29,844 bases of DNA from Streptosporangiaceae bacterium (GCA_030040475.1 JASHTQ010000154.1:1-29844); one strand, 5' to 3'; counted from the stretch's first letter, positions 1 through 8,723 are shown. Made by a program: numbers and translations. The notes: generated by a model from the sequence alone, not told the origin.

Positions 1-202
1 GGCGTGCGCTTCGGGCAATGTTCACTGTTGGTCTCCATTTCCGGGCTGCCGAGCGTCCGTTTCGGTCGCATAAGAGGCGTTGATTCCCTTCTTCGACTGT
101 GCCGCCAGAAGCCGTTATTGGGTATCCGCAGCGTTTAGGCGGGCCGCGGCCCATCGTGCTGTGCCACCGAGATGTCGCTTATGAAAGCGCCGGCGACCCG
201 AG
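1..202. other. Non-coding left edge, no gene recognised
   Basis: No convincing coding sequence is visible. One frame is open from the window edge to a TAG at 136-138, but its translation resembles nothing I know and has no visible domain, so it could be the tail of a gene lying outside the window or chance. The stretch is less GC-rich than the genes around it. Confidence 0.4.
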
Positions 203-268
203 CCTGTTTTCATGATCGTGGGTCTTTACTGCCCTTATAGGGGAGGTTTTGACCCACGATCCGGCCGG
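203..268. repeat. Dispersed nested-hairpin element, copy 1
   Basis: An 11 bp perfect inverted repeat (GATCGTGGGTC at 214-224, its complement at 251-261) encloses a 26 nt loop. The loop itself holds a small CCCT-TAT-AGGG hairpin at 232-242. The flank CCTGTTTTCAT lies directly to the left. Nearly the same sequence recurs at 13908-13972 with the same 26 nt loop length, and a diverged relative lies at 22344-22395. No ORF or transposase accompanies it. It could be a small non-autonomous mobile element or a repeated RNA structure; I know of no named family that matches. Confidence 0.8.
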
Positions 269-436
269 CGGCGGATGGCAGGGGCGGGTGAGATGCGGCG
301 GGTGAGGCAGGTGCGATCCGCGGGGCGAACGTGTCCGGCCGCGGCACTAGCTGGTCAGCGCGATCTTGCTGGTGGCGCGACCTGATGTACGGTGGCGGGT
401 GCGTCAGCGCGGGCGATCACGTGGCGTAATTATGCA

Positions 437-598
437 GCGGCGTGCCGCCCTCGTCCGCTCGGGCAGGGCGGCGAACCGGGAGGCCAGCACGGCGGTCAGC
501 CGGTCGGTGGGCGGCAGCGGCTCGGCGGCCCAGCAGCGGCTGGCCGTGGGATCGTCGGCGATGACCGTGGCCAGCTCGATCAGCGCCATCGGATGACC
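437..598 (-). pseudogene. Remnant of a LuxR-family regulator ATPase region
   Basis: On the minus strand about 54 codons read GHPMALIEL, then PLPPTDRL and ALPERTRAA. This is the pattern found just after the ATPase core of large LAL/LuxR-type regulators (a GxPLAL motif, then a PLP-x-(T/S)-RL segment, then a LxALP-x-TR segment). Homology stops abruptly at both ends: before the GHP there is only a proline-rich run, and after the RTRAA the frame meets a stop at about 404. There is no P-loop, no HTH and no full-length frame, so this is a decayed fragment. The family call rests on motif memory only. Confidence 0.5.
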
Positions 599-627
599 GG
601 GCGGCGGGGCCTGGCCCCGGGCGCCCG

Positions 628-1284
628 CCAGGCTGCGGCGCCTCCAGCCGGCCGAGCGTCGGGTACGACTTCGATACGCTGGCCGCCGACCTTCATGTCC
701 TGCTCAGCGGGCTCGACCTGCGCGAGGTGGTGCTGGCCGGGTTCGCGATGGGCACCGGTGAGGTCGCCCGCTACCTCGCGGTTCACGGCCCGGGCCGGGT
801 CACGGCGGCCGTCCTGGTGGCGCCGCTGCTGCCGTTCCTGCTCAAGACGCACGACAATCCCGACGGCATCGACCGGCGCGTCTTCGACCGCGTGGCGGCG
901 CGGATCGCCGCCGACCGGCCGGCCGCGATGAAGGACTTCATGGACCGCTCCTACAACGTCGATCTGCTGGGCGGCAGCCGGGTCAGCGACCAGGCGTGGC
1001 AGAACAGCTTTTACGCCGCCATCTCCACCTCGGCCCACGCGGTCCTGCGCTGCGTCGCCGCCTGCACCGAAGACTTCCGCAGGGACATCGCCACGATCAG
1101 CGTGCCCGTCCTGGTCATCTACGGCGACCAGGATCGCGTCCTGCCCTACGAGGCCACCGGCAGCAGGCTCCGCGCGTCGCTGGACAACGCCCGGTTCACC
1201 GTCATCGCGGGCGGGCCGCACGCGATCATCTGGACCCACGCCGACGAGGTCAACCGGGCGCTGCTCCGCTTCATCGGCCACTAG
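628..1284 (+). pseudogene. Alpha/beta hydrolase, 5'-truncated and missing its nucleophile
   Basis: The frame resembles the chloroperoxidase/esterase group of alpha/beta hydrolases from about codon 628 onward (GASSRPSVGYDFDTL, then the nucleophile elbow, the cap region, the acid in YGDQDRVLP and the histidine in GGPHAIIWTH). The first 70-80 residues with the oxyanion HG motif are absent, and the same frame meets a TGA at 562-564. The nucleophile elbow reads GFAMG where the family has GFSMG, so the catalytic Ser is Ala (codon 745-747). An intact frame could start at GTG 727, but the product would lack the core beta-strands. I judge it a remnant, joined almost directly to the LuxR fragment on its left. 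Confidence 0.7.
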
Positions 1285-1418
1285 GCCGAACCCGGGGTCA
1301 GACGGCGGTGCGCCCGCCGTCGGCGGCGATGACGGGCCGTGGTCTTACCGGCTGAGGCCGCCCTCCAGCCTGCATCCGCGGGCCGCGTTTCTGTCGGCGA
1401 GCCGGGTAGCAGTTTCCT

Positions 1419-2618
1419 ATGCGGACTGAACGGCCGCGGGCCGGCGGGCAACCCGGACGGGACGCCGCCCCGGAGAGTGCCTGGCGGAGCAGGTGGCAGC
1501 GGTGGCGCACCTGGCTGCCGTTCGTGCTCACGCCGCTGCGCCGCGGCGTCCTGCTGTTCATCTTGCTGCTGATCATCGAATACCTGGTCGTGCCCGAGCT
1601 CGTCGGGGCGAGCAAGGACCTGCACCTGCTCGGCCGGGTGAACACCCTCTGGCTGGTCGCGGGCTTGGTGCTGGAGGGCGCGAGCCTGTTCTGCTACGGG
1701 CTGCTGACCCGGGCCCTGCTGCCGCCCGGCTCGGTCAACCCGGGCCTGTCCCGGCTGTTCCGCATCGACCTGGCCGCCGCGGCGATCGCGCACGTCATCC
1801 CGGCCGGGACGGTCGGCAGCGCCGGGATCGGCTACCGCCTGTTCACCGCCGAGGGCATCAAGGGCAACGACGCGGCGGTGATGATGGCCGCCAAGGGCCT
1901 GGGCTCCACCGTGGTGCTGAACGTCCTGCTGTGGCTGTCCCTGGTCATCTCCATCCCGCTGGCGGGCTTCCACCCCATCTACGTGACCGTGGCCATCACC
2001 GGAGCCGTGCTGCTGCTGGCCGTCGCGGCGCTGGGCTTCGCCATCACCAGGCGGAGCACGCGCGCCTCCCGGATCCTCCGCGCCGTCGGGGACCGGATCC
2101 CCGGCCTGACCGGCGACCGGCTGGAGCGGACCAGCCGCGACGCCGGGAACTCGCTGTCCGCGCTGGCCCGCGACCGCCGCGTCCTTGTCGCCTCGCTGAC
2201 CTGGGCGTCGCTCAACTGGCTGCTGGACGCCGCGTCGCTGTGGTGCTTCGTGGCCGCGTTCGGCCGGTTCGTCAACCCGGCCGAGCTGTTCGCCGCCTAC
2301 GGGATCGCGAACGTGGCCGGCGTGCTGCCCGTCACCCCGGCCGGGCTGGGCGTCATCGACTCGGTGGCCCCGCTGCTGCTGGTCAGCTTCGGCGTGACCC
2401 GCAGCGTGGCCACGCTCGGCGTGCTCGGCTGGCGGCTGGTCAACTTCTGGCTGCCGATCCCGGCCGGCGCCGCCGCCTACGTCTCGCTCAAGGTGCCCCG
2501 CGGCGCGGGCCCGAAGGCGATACGAGCGGCCCTGGCCACGATGATGACGCGCGGCGGCCCGCAGCAGGAGAACCAGCAGCCCGAGCCGGGGAACCCGGAG
2601 ACATCCCGGCCTGCATAG
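1419..2618 (+). CDS. Integral membrane protein, UPF0104 / LPG-synthase TM family
   Basis: A 399-residue polytopic membrane protein. A basic N-terminal tail of about 40 residues precedes roughly eight hydrophobic segments. The signature GVLPVTPAGLGVIDS, near residues 305-320, is the hallmark of the YbhN/UPF0104 and lysylphosphatidylglycerol synthase transmembrane domain. It lacks the cytosolic aminoacyl-transferase domain of full-length MprF, so it is probably a stand-alone flippase-like or lipid-associated protein rather than a synthase. The C-terminus is a hydrophilic Gln/Pro/Glu-rich tail. The ATG at 1419 has no strong Shine-Dalgarno site and a slightly later start is possible. It converges on the helicase gene downstream with 93 bp between the stops. 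Family call is firm; substrate is unknown. Confidence 0.82.
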   Translation: MRTERPRAGGQPGRDAAPESAWRSRWQRWRTWLPFVLTPLRRGVLLFILLLIIEYLVVPELVGASKDLHLLGRVNTLWLVAGLVLEGASLFCYGLLTRALLPPGSVNPGLSRLFRIDLAAAAIAHVIPAGTVGSAGIGYRLFTAEGIKGNDAAVMMAAKGLGSTVVLNVLLWLSLVISIPLAGFHPIYVTVAITGAVLLLAVAALGFAITRRSTRASRILRAVGDRIPGLTGDRLERTSRDAGNSLSALARDRRVLVASLTWASLNWLLDAASLWCFVAAFGRFVNPAELFAAYGIANVAGVLPVTPAGLGVIDSVAPLLLVSFGVTRSVATLGVLGWRLVNFWLPIPAGAAAYVSLKVPRGAGPKAIRAALATMMTRGGPQQENQQPEPGNPETSRPA

Positions 2619-2660
2619 CCGGACAGCCGCCGTCCCTGTCGGCACGCTGCCTGCCCACGC

Positions 2661-2674
2661 CGGAATCCCTTCCG
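2661..2674. terminator. Weak hairpin between convergent genes
   Basis: CGGAA-TCCC-TTCCG forms a 5 bp stem with a 4 nt loop in the 93 bp between the convergent membrane-protein and helicase genes. No T-tract follows on either strand, so a terminator role is only suggested by position. Confidence 0.25.
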
Positions 2675-2711
2675 CCGCCAGGGGCTGCACAGGTCCCGGC
2701 TTCTCAGCAGC

Positions 2712-4904
2712 TCAGCGAGCAGCCACCGGCGCAGCCCGCAGCGCATCGGTCAGCAACGCGACGAGCGCATCGAGCTGCACGTCGGCCGACGAGGAGACCT
2801 CCTGGTCCGAACCGTCAAGCGCCCGGGCGGCGAGTCCCGCCTTGCCGTCGATCAGCTCGGCGATCCGGGCGTCGATGGTCTGCGCGGCGATGATGCGCCA
2901 CGCGGTGACCGGTTCGGCCTGCCCGATGCGGTGGCTACGGTCGATGGCCTGGGTCTGCTCCGCGTCGGTCCAGGACAGCTCGGCCAGCACGATGTTCGAG
3001 GCGACCTGGAGGTTCAGGCCCACGCCGGCCGCGGTCAGCGAGCACACCGCGATCGCGACGTCCGGATCGCTGGTGAAGGCGTCGATGTTCGCCTGCCGCG
3101 CCTTGGGCGTCTGGTCGCCGCGGATCGACGAGAAACGCACCCCCTGCCGGGCGAAGATTTCTTCGGCGGCGTCCATGACGTCGATGTGCTTGGCGAAGAA
3201 GACGACCTTGCCGGCGCTGTGGGCCAGTTGCGTCGCGTAATCCGCGGCCAGCTCGGCCTTCGCCTGCCCGATGCGTCGCATCATGGTGAAGACGTTCTCG
3301 CCGGACTGCTTGGCCATCGTGTCCTTCAGCTCCGACCGGGCCACCCGGCGGACGAGGTCGTGGTCGATACCCTCGACGCCGGCGCCGGAGGATCGGTTCG
3401 CGAGCGCGGTCTTGTACTGGGTCACCATCCGGCCGACGAGGTTCTGCTCGGCTGCCCGGATCGACCGGCCGACCCGGCCGTCCAGCTCGACGGGAAGGTC
3501 GGCGATGCGGCGGGCGGGGATGTCAGCGGCCACGTCGAGCTTGCGGCGGCGCACGATGCCAAGATCGATCACGCACTGGCGCGCCGCCGGGTAGAAACCG
3601 CGGTCGGCGGGCGTCAGCCCGGTGTCCTCGAGCGCGTCCGCCAGCTTGCCGAGGGGCTTGCTGTCGTCGATCCAGCCGAGGAACTGCCAGATCGCCCGGA
3701 AGTCGTCGATGTCGTTGATCAGCGGGGTGCCGGTCAGCGCCATCAGCAGGGGCCGCGGCGCACGGGACCGGATGCGGTCCGACAGCGCGAGGACGCGCTG
3801 CGAGCGCTGCGCGGTCTTGTTCTTGATGAAGTGGGCCTCGTCCACGACCATGCCGCGGAAGTCGAAGTCGCCGAGCCAGCCCATGTGGCGGTCGAGCAGC
3901 TCGTAGTTGAGCACGACGATGTCGGCGAAGCCGTCAACAGCCTCGCCGTCGCCCTGCACCACGGTGACCGGGCGGCGGGGCGTCCAGCGGGCCGCCTCAC
4001 GGGCCCAGTTGGTCTTGACGACGCTCGGCACGACGACAAGCAGCGGGTAGGCGTTCGCCGCCTCCGCGGCGAGCAGCGCCTCGGCCGTCTTGCCCAGGCC
4101 CGGCTCGTCGGCGAGCAGGAACGTCCGGTGGCCGGCGGCGGCCGCGGCGACCACCTGCCCCTGGTGCGGCATCAGTTCCAGGCCCGGCGGGGTGAACCGT
4201 GCCGTCGGCGCCGGGAGCGCCATGCAGGCCGGGGCACTCCCGTCGGCGCGCTCGAAGGAGCTCAGCAGCGGGCCGAGTAGTTCCCAGCTGGCCAGGCGGC
4301 GCGGACGGGAGGCGGGCTGCGGAACGGCGGAGAAGTCGGGGGCCAGAAAGGGGTTCGCCAGCTGCCGGGAGACCACCGACTGCGGTACCACCTGCCGCCC
4401 TGCGTCGAAGGAAGCTGTGCCGACGGAGGCGACAGCGGTCTTCGGCAGCGCGATCTCTTCCGGCGCCGGCTCGATGCCGAGGTCCCGCAGCATCTCCCGC
4501 TTGAGCGACCGGGCCGCGTCGGACACGTCGGCATCCTCGGCGAGCAGCGCCAGCAGCCCGGCGTCCCTGACGGCAGTCGTCGCGAGGATGGTCGCGATGC
4601 CGTCCAGGCGCTTGAGCTGCTCGGCCCGGTGAGCGTCGGATGCGGCCGCAGCCCGGACCCGGGCGCGCTCGTCCCGCAGCAGCAGGGCGACGGCCTGGAA
4701 CTTCGTGCGCACGGCAGGCGTCACGCGGCCGCGCCTGGCAGCCTCCTCGACCTCACGGGCGGTTCGGGCGAGCACGGAGAGGACGCCGTCGTCGCGGTGC
4801 CGGACACGCTGCTGCCTCCGGGGGGCGGTACGGCGAGCGCCCGTCTGGCGCTGGCCTGGTCGAGCCAAGGACTCCTCCTCTGAAACACCGGGCACCGTGG
4901 CCAC
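2712..4904 (-). CDS. SNF2-family DEAD/DEAH helicase, SMARCAL1/HepA-like
   Basis: A 730-residue SF2 ATPase. Residues 1-220 form a charged, Arg/Ala-rich N-terminal region without a recognised domain. Walker A is ADEPGLGKT near residue 265, the DEAH box is VVDEAHFIKNK near 353, motif III is ALTGTP near 390, and motif VI is DRSHRIGQ near 652. These define the SNF2 subfamily, most like SMARCAL1/HARP-type annealing helicases of bacteria; such proteins remodel DNA or protein-DNA complexes using ATP. The listed start is GTG 4904. A TTG eleven codons in follows GAGGAGGAG by only three bases and is a possible alternative start. It appears to be monocistronic. Which DNA structure it acts on cannot be inferred. 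Confidence 0.85.
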   Translation of the reverse strand: MATVPGVSEEESLARPGQRQTGARRTAPRRQQRVRHRDDGVLSVLARTAREVEEAARRGRVTPAVRTKFQAVALLLRDERARVRAAAASDAHRAEQLKRLDGIATILATTAVRDAGLLALLAEDADVSDAARSLKREMLRDLGIEPAPEEIALPKTAVASVGTASFDAGRQVVPQSVVSRQLANPFLAPDFSAVPQPASRPRRLASWELLGPLLSSFERADGSAPACMALPAPTARFTPPGLELMPHQGQVVAAAAAGHRTFLLADEPGLGKTAEALLAAEAANAYPLLVVVPSVVKTNWAREAARWTPRRPVTVVQGDGEAVDGFADIVVLNYELLDRHMGWLGDFDFRGMVVDEAHFIKNKTAQRSQRVLALSDRIRSRAPRPLLMALTGTPLINDIDDFRAIWQFLGWIDDSKPLGKLADALEDTGLTPADRGFYPAARQCVIDLGIVRRRKLDVAADIPARRIADLPVELDGRVGRSIRAAEQNLVGRMVTQYKTALANRSSGAGVEGIDHDLVRRVARSELKDTMAKQSGENVFTMMRRIGQAKAELAADYATQLAHSAGKVVFFAKHIDVMDAAEEIFARQGVRFSSIRGDQTPKARQANIDAFTSDPDVAIAVCSLTAAGVGLNLQVASNIVLAELSWTDAEQTQAIDRSHRIGQAEPVTAWRIIAAQTIDARIAELIDGKAGLAARALDGSDQEVSSSADVQLDALVALLTDALRAAPVAAR

Positions 4905-5289
4905 GGCACACGCCGCATGGTCCCGCGGAGGGGGGCGAGGAGCGTCCCGCGCAACGGGGACTGGTGCTCCGAACGCCGCGCCGACGTGCGAATCTCCGCC
5001 GATCCACGCACCGGACCTCGGCCGGCCTCACGCAGACCCGGAGCCGCCGACGCGCAGGCTAGTGGCCACGGCACCGGAAGCCGTCGTCGGACGACCGGTT
5101 CGGTTCCCATGTGCCTTGCTCATGTTAACGCGCGCGGGGGCGCATAATTCCCGACCCGCGGGTACCGAAGGAGATTAGTGTGACGCAGGTTCGCGCCAGG
5201 GCGGGCGGGCCGGTCCGGTGGCGCCGTCCGGCCACCAGCCGTCACCTTCTCCTCCTCAGCGGCGCCCTGGCCTGGCTCGCCGTTCCTCG
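4905..5289. other. 385 bp gap between the helicase and HxlR genes
   Basis: The gap holds the promoter region of the minus-strand helicase and, on the plus strand, a short ORF with a good Shine-Dalgarno site (listed separately). A less GC-rich patch at 5115-5150 with TTGCTC and CATAAT could be a plus-strand promoter, but the 21 bp spacing is too long for a normal sigma-70 type site. I see no RNA gene. Confidence 0.4.
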
Positions 5290-5299
5290 TTACACATAG
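5180..5299 (+). CDS. Possible 39-residue small protein
   Basis: GTG at 5180 follows AAGGAG (5168-5173) with a 6 nt spacer and opens a frame that ends at TAG 5297-5299. The product is basic in its first half and ends in a short hydrophobic segment (LLLLSGALAWLAV), which would suit a very small membrane-associated peptide. It overlaps the last codons of the convergent HxlR gene. There is no family match I can name, and at this GC content such frames arise by chance; only the ribosome-binding site argues for it. Confidence 0.22.
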   Translation: MTQVRARAGGPVRWRRPATSRHLLLLSGALAWLAVPRYT

Positions 5300-5721
5300 T
5301 GCGTCTGGGCGCTTTGCGGCTGGTGGTCGACGAGTTCGTCGCAGGTCGGGCAGTACCAGCGGGCCTCCATCGGGGTGCCGCAGGTGAGGTGGCGCGGCGC
5401 GTCCGCCGGGTCGGTGTGCCGGGTTCCCCAGTGCGCGAGCAGCCGGAGCGCCCCGGCGAGTTCGGCGCCTTCGGCGGTCAGCTGGTAGGCGGCCCTGGGC
5501 GGTCGCTGGGAGTAGGGCCGGGCTACTAGCAGTCCGTCGCGTTCGAGCCGCTTGAGGCGCTCGGACAAGATGTTCGCGGCGATGCCGGGAATCAGGCCGA
5601 GAAGCTCGTTGAACCGCTGCGGGCCGGGGAGCAGCGCCTCGACCACCAGCAGCGTCCACCGATCGCCGACCCGGGTCAGCGCCTCGGCGAGCGGTGAGGG
5701 TTCCAGGTCGGATTCAGCCAT
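5290..5721 (-). CDS. HxlR-family winged-helix regulator
   Basis: A 143-residue protein with the HxlR winged-helix-turn-helix pattern: GDRWTLLVVEALLPG (19-33), RFNELLGLIPGIAANIL (36-52) and the wing leading to YQLTAEG (79-85). HxlR proteins bind DNA as dimers and often sense reactive electrophiles or redox state through cysteines. Here a C-terminal extension after residue 110 carries His111, Cys114, Cys124 and Cys127 (a CPTC pair), which could bind zinc or serve as a thiol switch. The gene is divergent from the HtrA-like protease and shares a 76 bp region with it that holds a palindrome, so it probably represses itself and perhaps the protease. The ligand or stress is not known. Confidence 0.88.
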   Translation of the reverse strand: MAESDLEPSPLAEALTRVGDRWTLLVVEALLPGPQRFNELLGLIPGIAANILSERLKRLERDGLLVARPYSQRPPRAAYQLTAEGAELAGALRLLAHWGTRHTDPADAPRHLTCGTPMEARWYCPTCDELVDHQPQSAQTHYV

Positions 5722-5739
5722 GGGCTGATCGTAGCTCCG

Positions 5740-5767
5740 TTGACTTCGGGCCAGTTAATAGTAATTT
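5740..5767 (+). promoter_or_regulatory. Candidate promoter of the HtrA-like protease
   Basis: TTGACT (5740-5745) and TAATTT (5762-5767) are spaced by 16 bp and point toward the protease start at 5798. The -10 lies inside the palindromic operator candidate, so a repressor bound there would block RNA polymerase. Confidence 0.45.
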
Positions 5768-5778
5768 GCAAGTTACTA
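5759..5778. promoter_or_regulatory. Palindromic operator candidate for the HxlR regulator
   Basis: TAGTAATTTGCAAGTTACTA is 18/20 self-complementary (TAGTAA-n-TTGCAA-n-TTACTA). It sits between the divergent HxlR and protease genes. AT-rich palindromes of this length directly beside hxlR-type genes are typical operators of the family. Confidence 0.6.
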
Positions 5779-5797
5779 CTCACAGGAGGTGGCAGGC

Positions 5798-6703
5798 ATG
5801 GCGATCCTCGATGAGATCGGGGCAAGCATCAGGCAGCTAGCGCAAGGCGCCGGGGCCTCGGTCGTGGGCATCGGGCAGCGCTGGGGCGTCGGCTCGGGCA
5901 TCGTGCTCGGCGAGGGCAAGGTCCTCACCAACGCGCACAACGTGCGCGGTGACAAGGTGACGGTCACCTTCGCCGACGGGCGCGCCGCGGACGGGAACGT
6001 GGCCGGGCATGACATCGACGGCGACCTAGCCGTCATCGACGTCGACACCGGCGGGGTCCCCGCGCTGCCGTGGGCCGATGGCACGGCCGCCGAGATAGGG
6101 ACGCCCGTGTTCGCCCTGGCGAACCCCGGCGGGCGCGGGCTGCGGGTCACGTTCGGGTTCGTTTCCGGCGTCGAGCGGACCTTCCGCGGCCCCCGCGGCC
6201 GGCGCATCACCGGCAGCCTCGAGCACACCGCCCCGCTGCTGCCCGGCTCCTCAGGCGGCCCGGTGCTGACCGCCGCGGGGCAGCTGCTCGGGATCAACAC
6301 CAATCGCCTCGGCGAGGGCTTTTACCTGGCCATACCAGCCGACCAGGCACTAAAGGACCGGGCCGGTACGCTCGGCCGCGGCGAATCGGCACGACCGCTC
6401 AGGCTTGGTGTTGCGATCGCGCCGAACCACGTGGCCAGGCGGCTCCGCCGCGCTGTCGGCCTGCCAGACACCGACGGCCTGCTCGTCCGCGACGTGGCGG
6501 AGGACAGTCCGGCCGCCCGCGCAGGTATCACCCAGGGCGACTTGATCGTGGCGGCCTCGGGTCACCCGATACGGACCCCCGACGACCTGTTCGACGCACT
6601 CCAGGCCGCACCGGGCGGCACGATCGAGCTCGGCCTCATCCGTGGCACCGACGAACTGACCACTCAGGTCACCCTCGTAGACCCCGGCCAGCCAGACAAC
6701 TGA
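5798..6703 (+). CDS. HtrA-like trypsin/PDZ serine protease without signal peptide
   Basis: A 301-residue protein with a trypsin-like domain (about 15-185) followed by a PDZ domain (about 200-295). The triad is visible: His47 in LTNAHNV, Asp76 in DGDLAVI and Ser152 in PGSSGGP. The PDZ part shows the carboxylate-binding region and the typical SPAARAGITQGDLI segment. Unlike most HtrA/DegP proteins there is no signal peptide or membrane anchor; the N-terminus begins directly with a short amphipathic segment, so the enzyme is predicted to be cytosolic. The ATG at 5798 is chosen because AGGAGG (5784-5789) lies 8 nt upstream; the GTG at 5789 overlaps that site. It is divergent from the HxlR gene and ends 7 bp from the convergent DUF6314 gene. 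It may degrade damaged cytosolic protein under the stress sensed by the regulator. Confidence 0.87.
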   Translation: MAILDEIGASIRQLAQGAGASVVGIGQRWGVGSGIVLGEGKVLTNAHNVRGDKVTVTFADGRAADGNVAGHDIDGDLAVIDVDTGGVPALPWADGTAAEIGTPVFALANPGGRGLRVTFGFVSGVERTFRGPRGRRITGSLEHTAPLLPGSSGGPVLTAAGQLLGINTNRLGEGFYLAIPADQALKDRAGTLGRGESARPLRLGVAIAPNHVARRLRRAVGLPDTDGLLVRDVAEDSPAARAGITQGDLIVAASGHPIRTPDDLFDALQAAPGGTIELGLIRGTDELTTQVTLVDPGQPDN

Positions 6704-6710
6704 ACAGGAG

Positions 6711-7148
6711 TCAGCGGGACAGCCAGGTAATGATCCGCTGCGCCTTGTCCGGCCCATCCACCTGCCAGAGGGTGCGCCATCGATCGGGCCCGGTGACGGT
6801 GATCAGGCCGTGATAGGAATCCTCGCGGCACGGGTGGTCCACCCACCGGCCCGGCGTCCAGGCGTGGAACGGCCGGCCGTCGGAGAAATACAGCCACCAC
6901 CCCTCCTGCGCGCGCAGCAGGCGGTAGGACCGGGAGACGGGCAGGCGGGATCCGTTCCAGAGCAGGGTGCCCTGCTCCACCCATGCGATGTGATCGCCGC
7001 CCTCGCTGCGCAGCGTGAGTTGACCGCGCACCGTCCCGGACAGTCCGCTGCGCCGGTCGGCGAGCCGTCGCGTCAGCCGCCAGTCCCCGAGCAGGGCGGT
7101 CGGGTCGATCGCCGCGATGGTGTCACCGGCCGGCACTGCTCGGGTCAC
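6711..7148 (-). CDS. DUF6314-type small protein
   Basis: A 145-residue soluble protein. Its pattern (LLGDWRLTR near 20, many short beta-strand segments, [11 protein letters not shown], a conserved [10 protein letters not shown] segment, then W-x-VDGPDK near the end) matches my recollection of DUF6314, a family with a lipocalin/calycin-like strand order and no proven function. Its start codon overlaps the stop of the LLM oxidoreductase gene by 4 bp, so the two are translationally coupled. In that position it may bind a product or cofactor of the oxidoreductase, but this is inference only. Confidence 0.65.
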   Translation of the reverse strand: MTRAVPAGDTIAAIDPTALLGDWRLTRRLADRRSGLSGTVRGQLTLRSEGGDHIAWVEQGTLLWNGSRLPVSRSYRLLRAQEGWWLYFSDGRPFHAWTPGRWVDHPCREDSYHGLITVTGPDRWRTLWQVDGPDKAQRIITWLSR

Positions 7149-8152
7149 GCGGGGACGGCCTGCATGGCTTCGGCCAGCAGCGTGACCGACCGCAGCCGAC
7201 CCTCGATGGCCGGCGCCTGGTGGGCGACGATCACCTCGTCGGCCCCGGTATGCCGGACGAAGCCGTCGAGGTAGTCACCCACCTGGGCCGGAGTGCCGAC
7301 CGCCGTGTACGTGAGCATCTGGTCGACATGGGCGCCGATGCCCGCGGCCAGCAGCTGGTCGGCCTGCTCGTCGGTCAGGTTCTCGCCGCCGCCTTCCGGG
7401 CGCCCGCGCCGGTACAGGCTGATGGCCCGCATTCGCCGGATTCCCTCGAGCTGCTCCCGGGCGGAGCTCTCCGTGTCGGCGGCGATCACGTTGACGCCCG
7501 CGATCGCATACGGCCGCTCCAGCTGCCCGGACGGCCGGAACTCGTGCCGGTAGACGGCGAGGGCTTCGTCGAGCGCGGCCGGCGCGAAGTGCGAGGCGAA
7601 TGCGTACGGCAGGCCGAGCATGGCGGCCAGCCTCGCGCCGAACAACGACGACCCCAGGATGTACAGCGGGACGTGCGAGCCCTTGCCGGGGACCGCGTCC
7701 ACCCCCGGCACCCGGGTGTTGCCGGTGAGATAGCCCTGCAGCTCCACCACGTCCTGCGGGAAGGTGTCGGCTGAGGTCGGGTCACGGCGCAGCGCGTACA
7801 TCGTGTTCTGGTCCGAGCCGGGCGCCCGGCCCAGGCCAAGGTCGATCCGTCCCGGGTACATGGCGGCCAGGGTGCCGAACTGCTCCGCGATCAGCAGCGG
7901 GGCATGGTTGGGCAGCATCACCCCGCCCGCGCCGAGCCGGATCGTCTGGGTCTGCGCGCCGACGTGCGCGATCACCACGCTGGTGGCGGAGGAGGCGATG
8001 CCCGGCATGTTGTGGTGCTCGGCATACCAGACCCGCAGGTATCCCAGTTCCTCGGCAAGCTGGGCCAGCGCCACGCTGTTCGCGAAGCTGTCACCGGCGG
8101 TCTGACCCCGCGCGATCGGCGCCAAGTCGAGAATGGACAGCGGGACACGCAT
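7145..8152 (-). CDS. LLM-class flavin-dependent oxidoreductase (luciferase-like)
   Basis: A 335-residue luciferase-like monooxygenase of the MsnO8-type subgroup. It opens with [10 protein letters not shown], followed by the family landmarks [12 protein letters not shown] (42-53), [13 protein letters not shown] (71-83), [12 protein letters not shown] (100-111), [12 protein letters not shown] (166-177) and the C-terminal [11 protein letters not shown]. These enzymes are TIM barrels that use FMN or coenzyme F420 for oxidation or reduction; the substrate cannot be read here. The ATG at 8152 has GAGGAG just upstream. It lies 34 bp after the glutathione peroxidase gene on the same strand and overlaps the DUF6314 gene by 4 bp, so the three form a probable operon. 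Confidence 0.88.
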   Translation of the reverse strand: MRVPLSILDLAPIARGQTAGDSFANSVALAQLAEELGYLRVWYAEHHNMPGIASSATSVVIAHVGAQTQTIRLGAGGVMLPNHAPLLIAEQFGTLAAMYPGRIDLGLGRAPGSDQNTMYALRRDPTSADTFPQDVVELQGYLTGNTRVPGVDAVPGKGSHVPLYILGSSLFGARLAAMLGLPYAFASHFAPAALDEALAVYRHEFRPSGQLERPYAIAGVNVIAADTESSAREQLEGIRRMRAISLYRRGRPEGGGENLTDEQADQLLAAGIGAHVDQMLTYTAVGTPAQVGDYLDGFVRHTGADEVIVAHQAPAIEGRLRSVTLLAEAMQAVPA

Positions 8153-8186
8153 TACTGGCTCCTCACGTTCGCGATCCGGCCTGGCA

Positions 8187-8723
8187 CTAGAGGTAGTGCT
8201 CGAGATCTGCCCCGATGTCGGCGGGCAGCACCGGCGGCTCGTAGCGCTTGATGACCTTGCCGTCCCTGTCGACCAGGAACTTGGTGAAGTTCCACTTCAC
8301 CTCGTCGGTCCCCGCTGCTTGCGGCTGGATCTTCGAGATCGCCTCGTAGAAGCCGCCGTACTGCGGGCCGAAGTCGCCAGGCGCCTCGGCGCGCAGCCAC
8401 CGGTACAGCGGCTCGGCATCCGGGCCGTTGACCTCGATCTTGGCGAATACAGGGAAGGTCACGTCGTACGTGGACTTGCAGAAGTCCTGGATCTCCTCGT
8501 CGCTGCCCGGTTCCTGTCCCTTGAACTGGTTGCAGGGGAATCCCAGGATCTCCAGGCCGCGATCCTTCCGATCGCGGTACAGCGACTCCAGGCCTTCGTA
8601 CTGCGGCGTCAGCCCGCACTTGCTCGCGACGTTCACGATGAGCAGCACCTTGCCCTCGTAATCGTGCAGCGGAACCTGCGTGCCATCCGCGGCGGTCCCC
8701 GCGAAGTCGTATGCCGTGGTCAT
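8187..8723 (-). CDS. Glutathione-peroxidase-family thiol peroxidase
   Basis: A 178-residue Cys-type GPx. The catalytic tetrad is intact: Cys36 in NVASKCGLT, Gln66 in FPCNQF, and Trp144-Asn145 in VKWNFTKF. Cys82 in DFCKSTYDV sits where thioredoxin-dependent GPx enzymes carry the resolving cysteine, so thioredoxin rather than glutathione is the likely reductant, as expected for an actinobacterium. It reduces hydrogen peroxide and organic hydroperoxides in the cytosol. The ATG at 8723 is preferred over an upstream ATG at 8747 because AAGGAG lies 6 nt before it. It heads the operon with the LLM oxidoreductase and DUF6314 genes and is divergent from the SWIM/SNF2 helicase. Confidence 0.93.
   Translation of the reverse strand: MTTAYDFAGTAADGTQVPLHDYEGKVLLIVNVASKCGLTPQYEGLESLYRDRKDRGLEILGFPCNQFKGQEPGSDEEIQDFCKSTYDVTFPVFAKIEVNGPDAEPLYRWLRAEAPGDFGPQYGGFYEAISKIQPQAAGTDEVKWNFTKFLVDRDGKVIKRYEPPVLPADIGADLEHYL

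Noticed and set aside
28..38. TTGGTCTCCAT, identical to part of the loop of hairpin element copy 3
   Set aside because: No stem arms surround it, so a fourth element copy cannot be supported; it may be chance or a decayed fragment.
1281..2690. A 469-codon frame on the minus strand
   Set aside because: Antisense to the UPF0104 membrane protein, Gln/Gly/Arg-rich without any domain.
8187..8723. A selenocysteine form of glutathione peroxidase
   Set aside because: The catalytic position is an ordinary Cys codon and no in-frame TGA is present.
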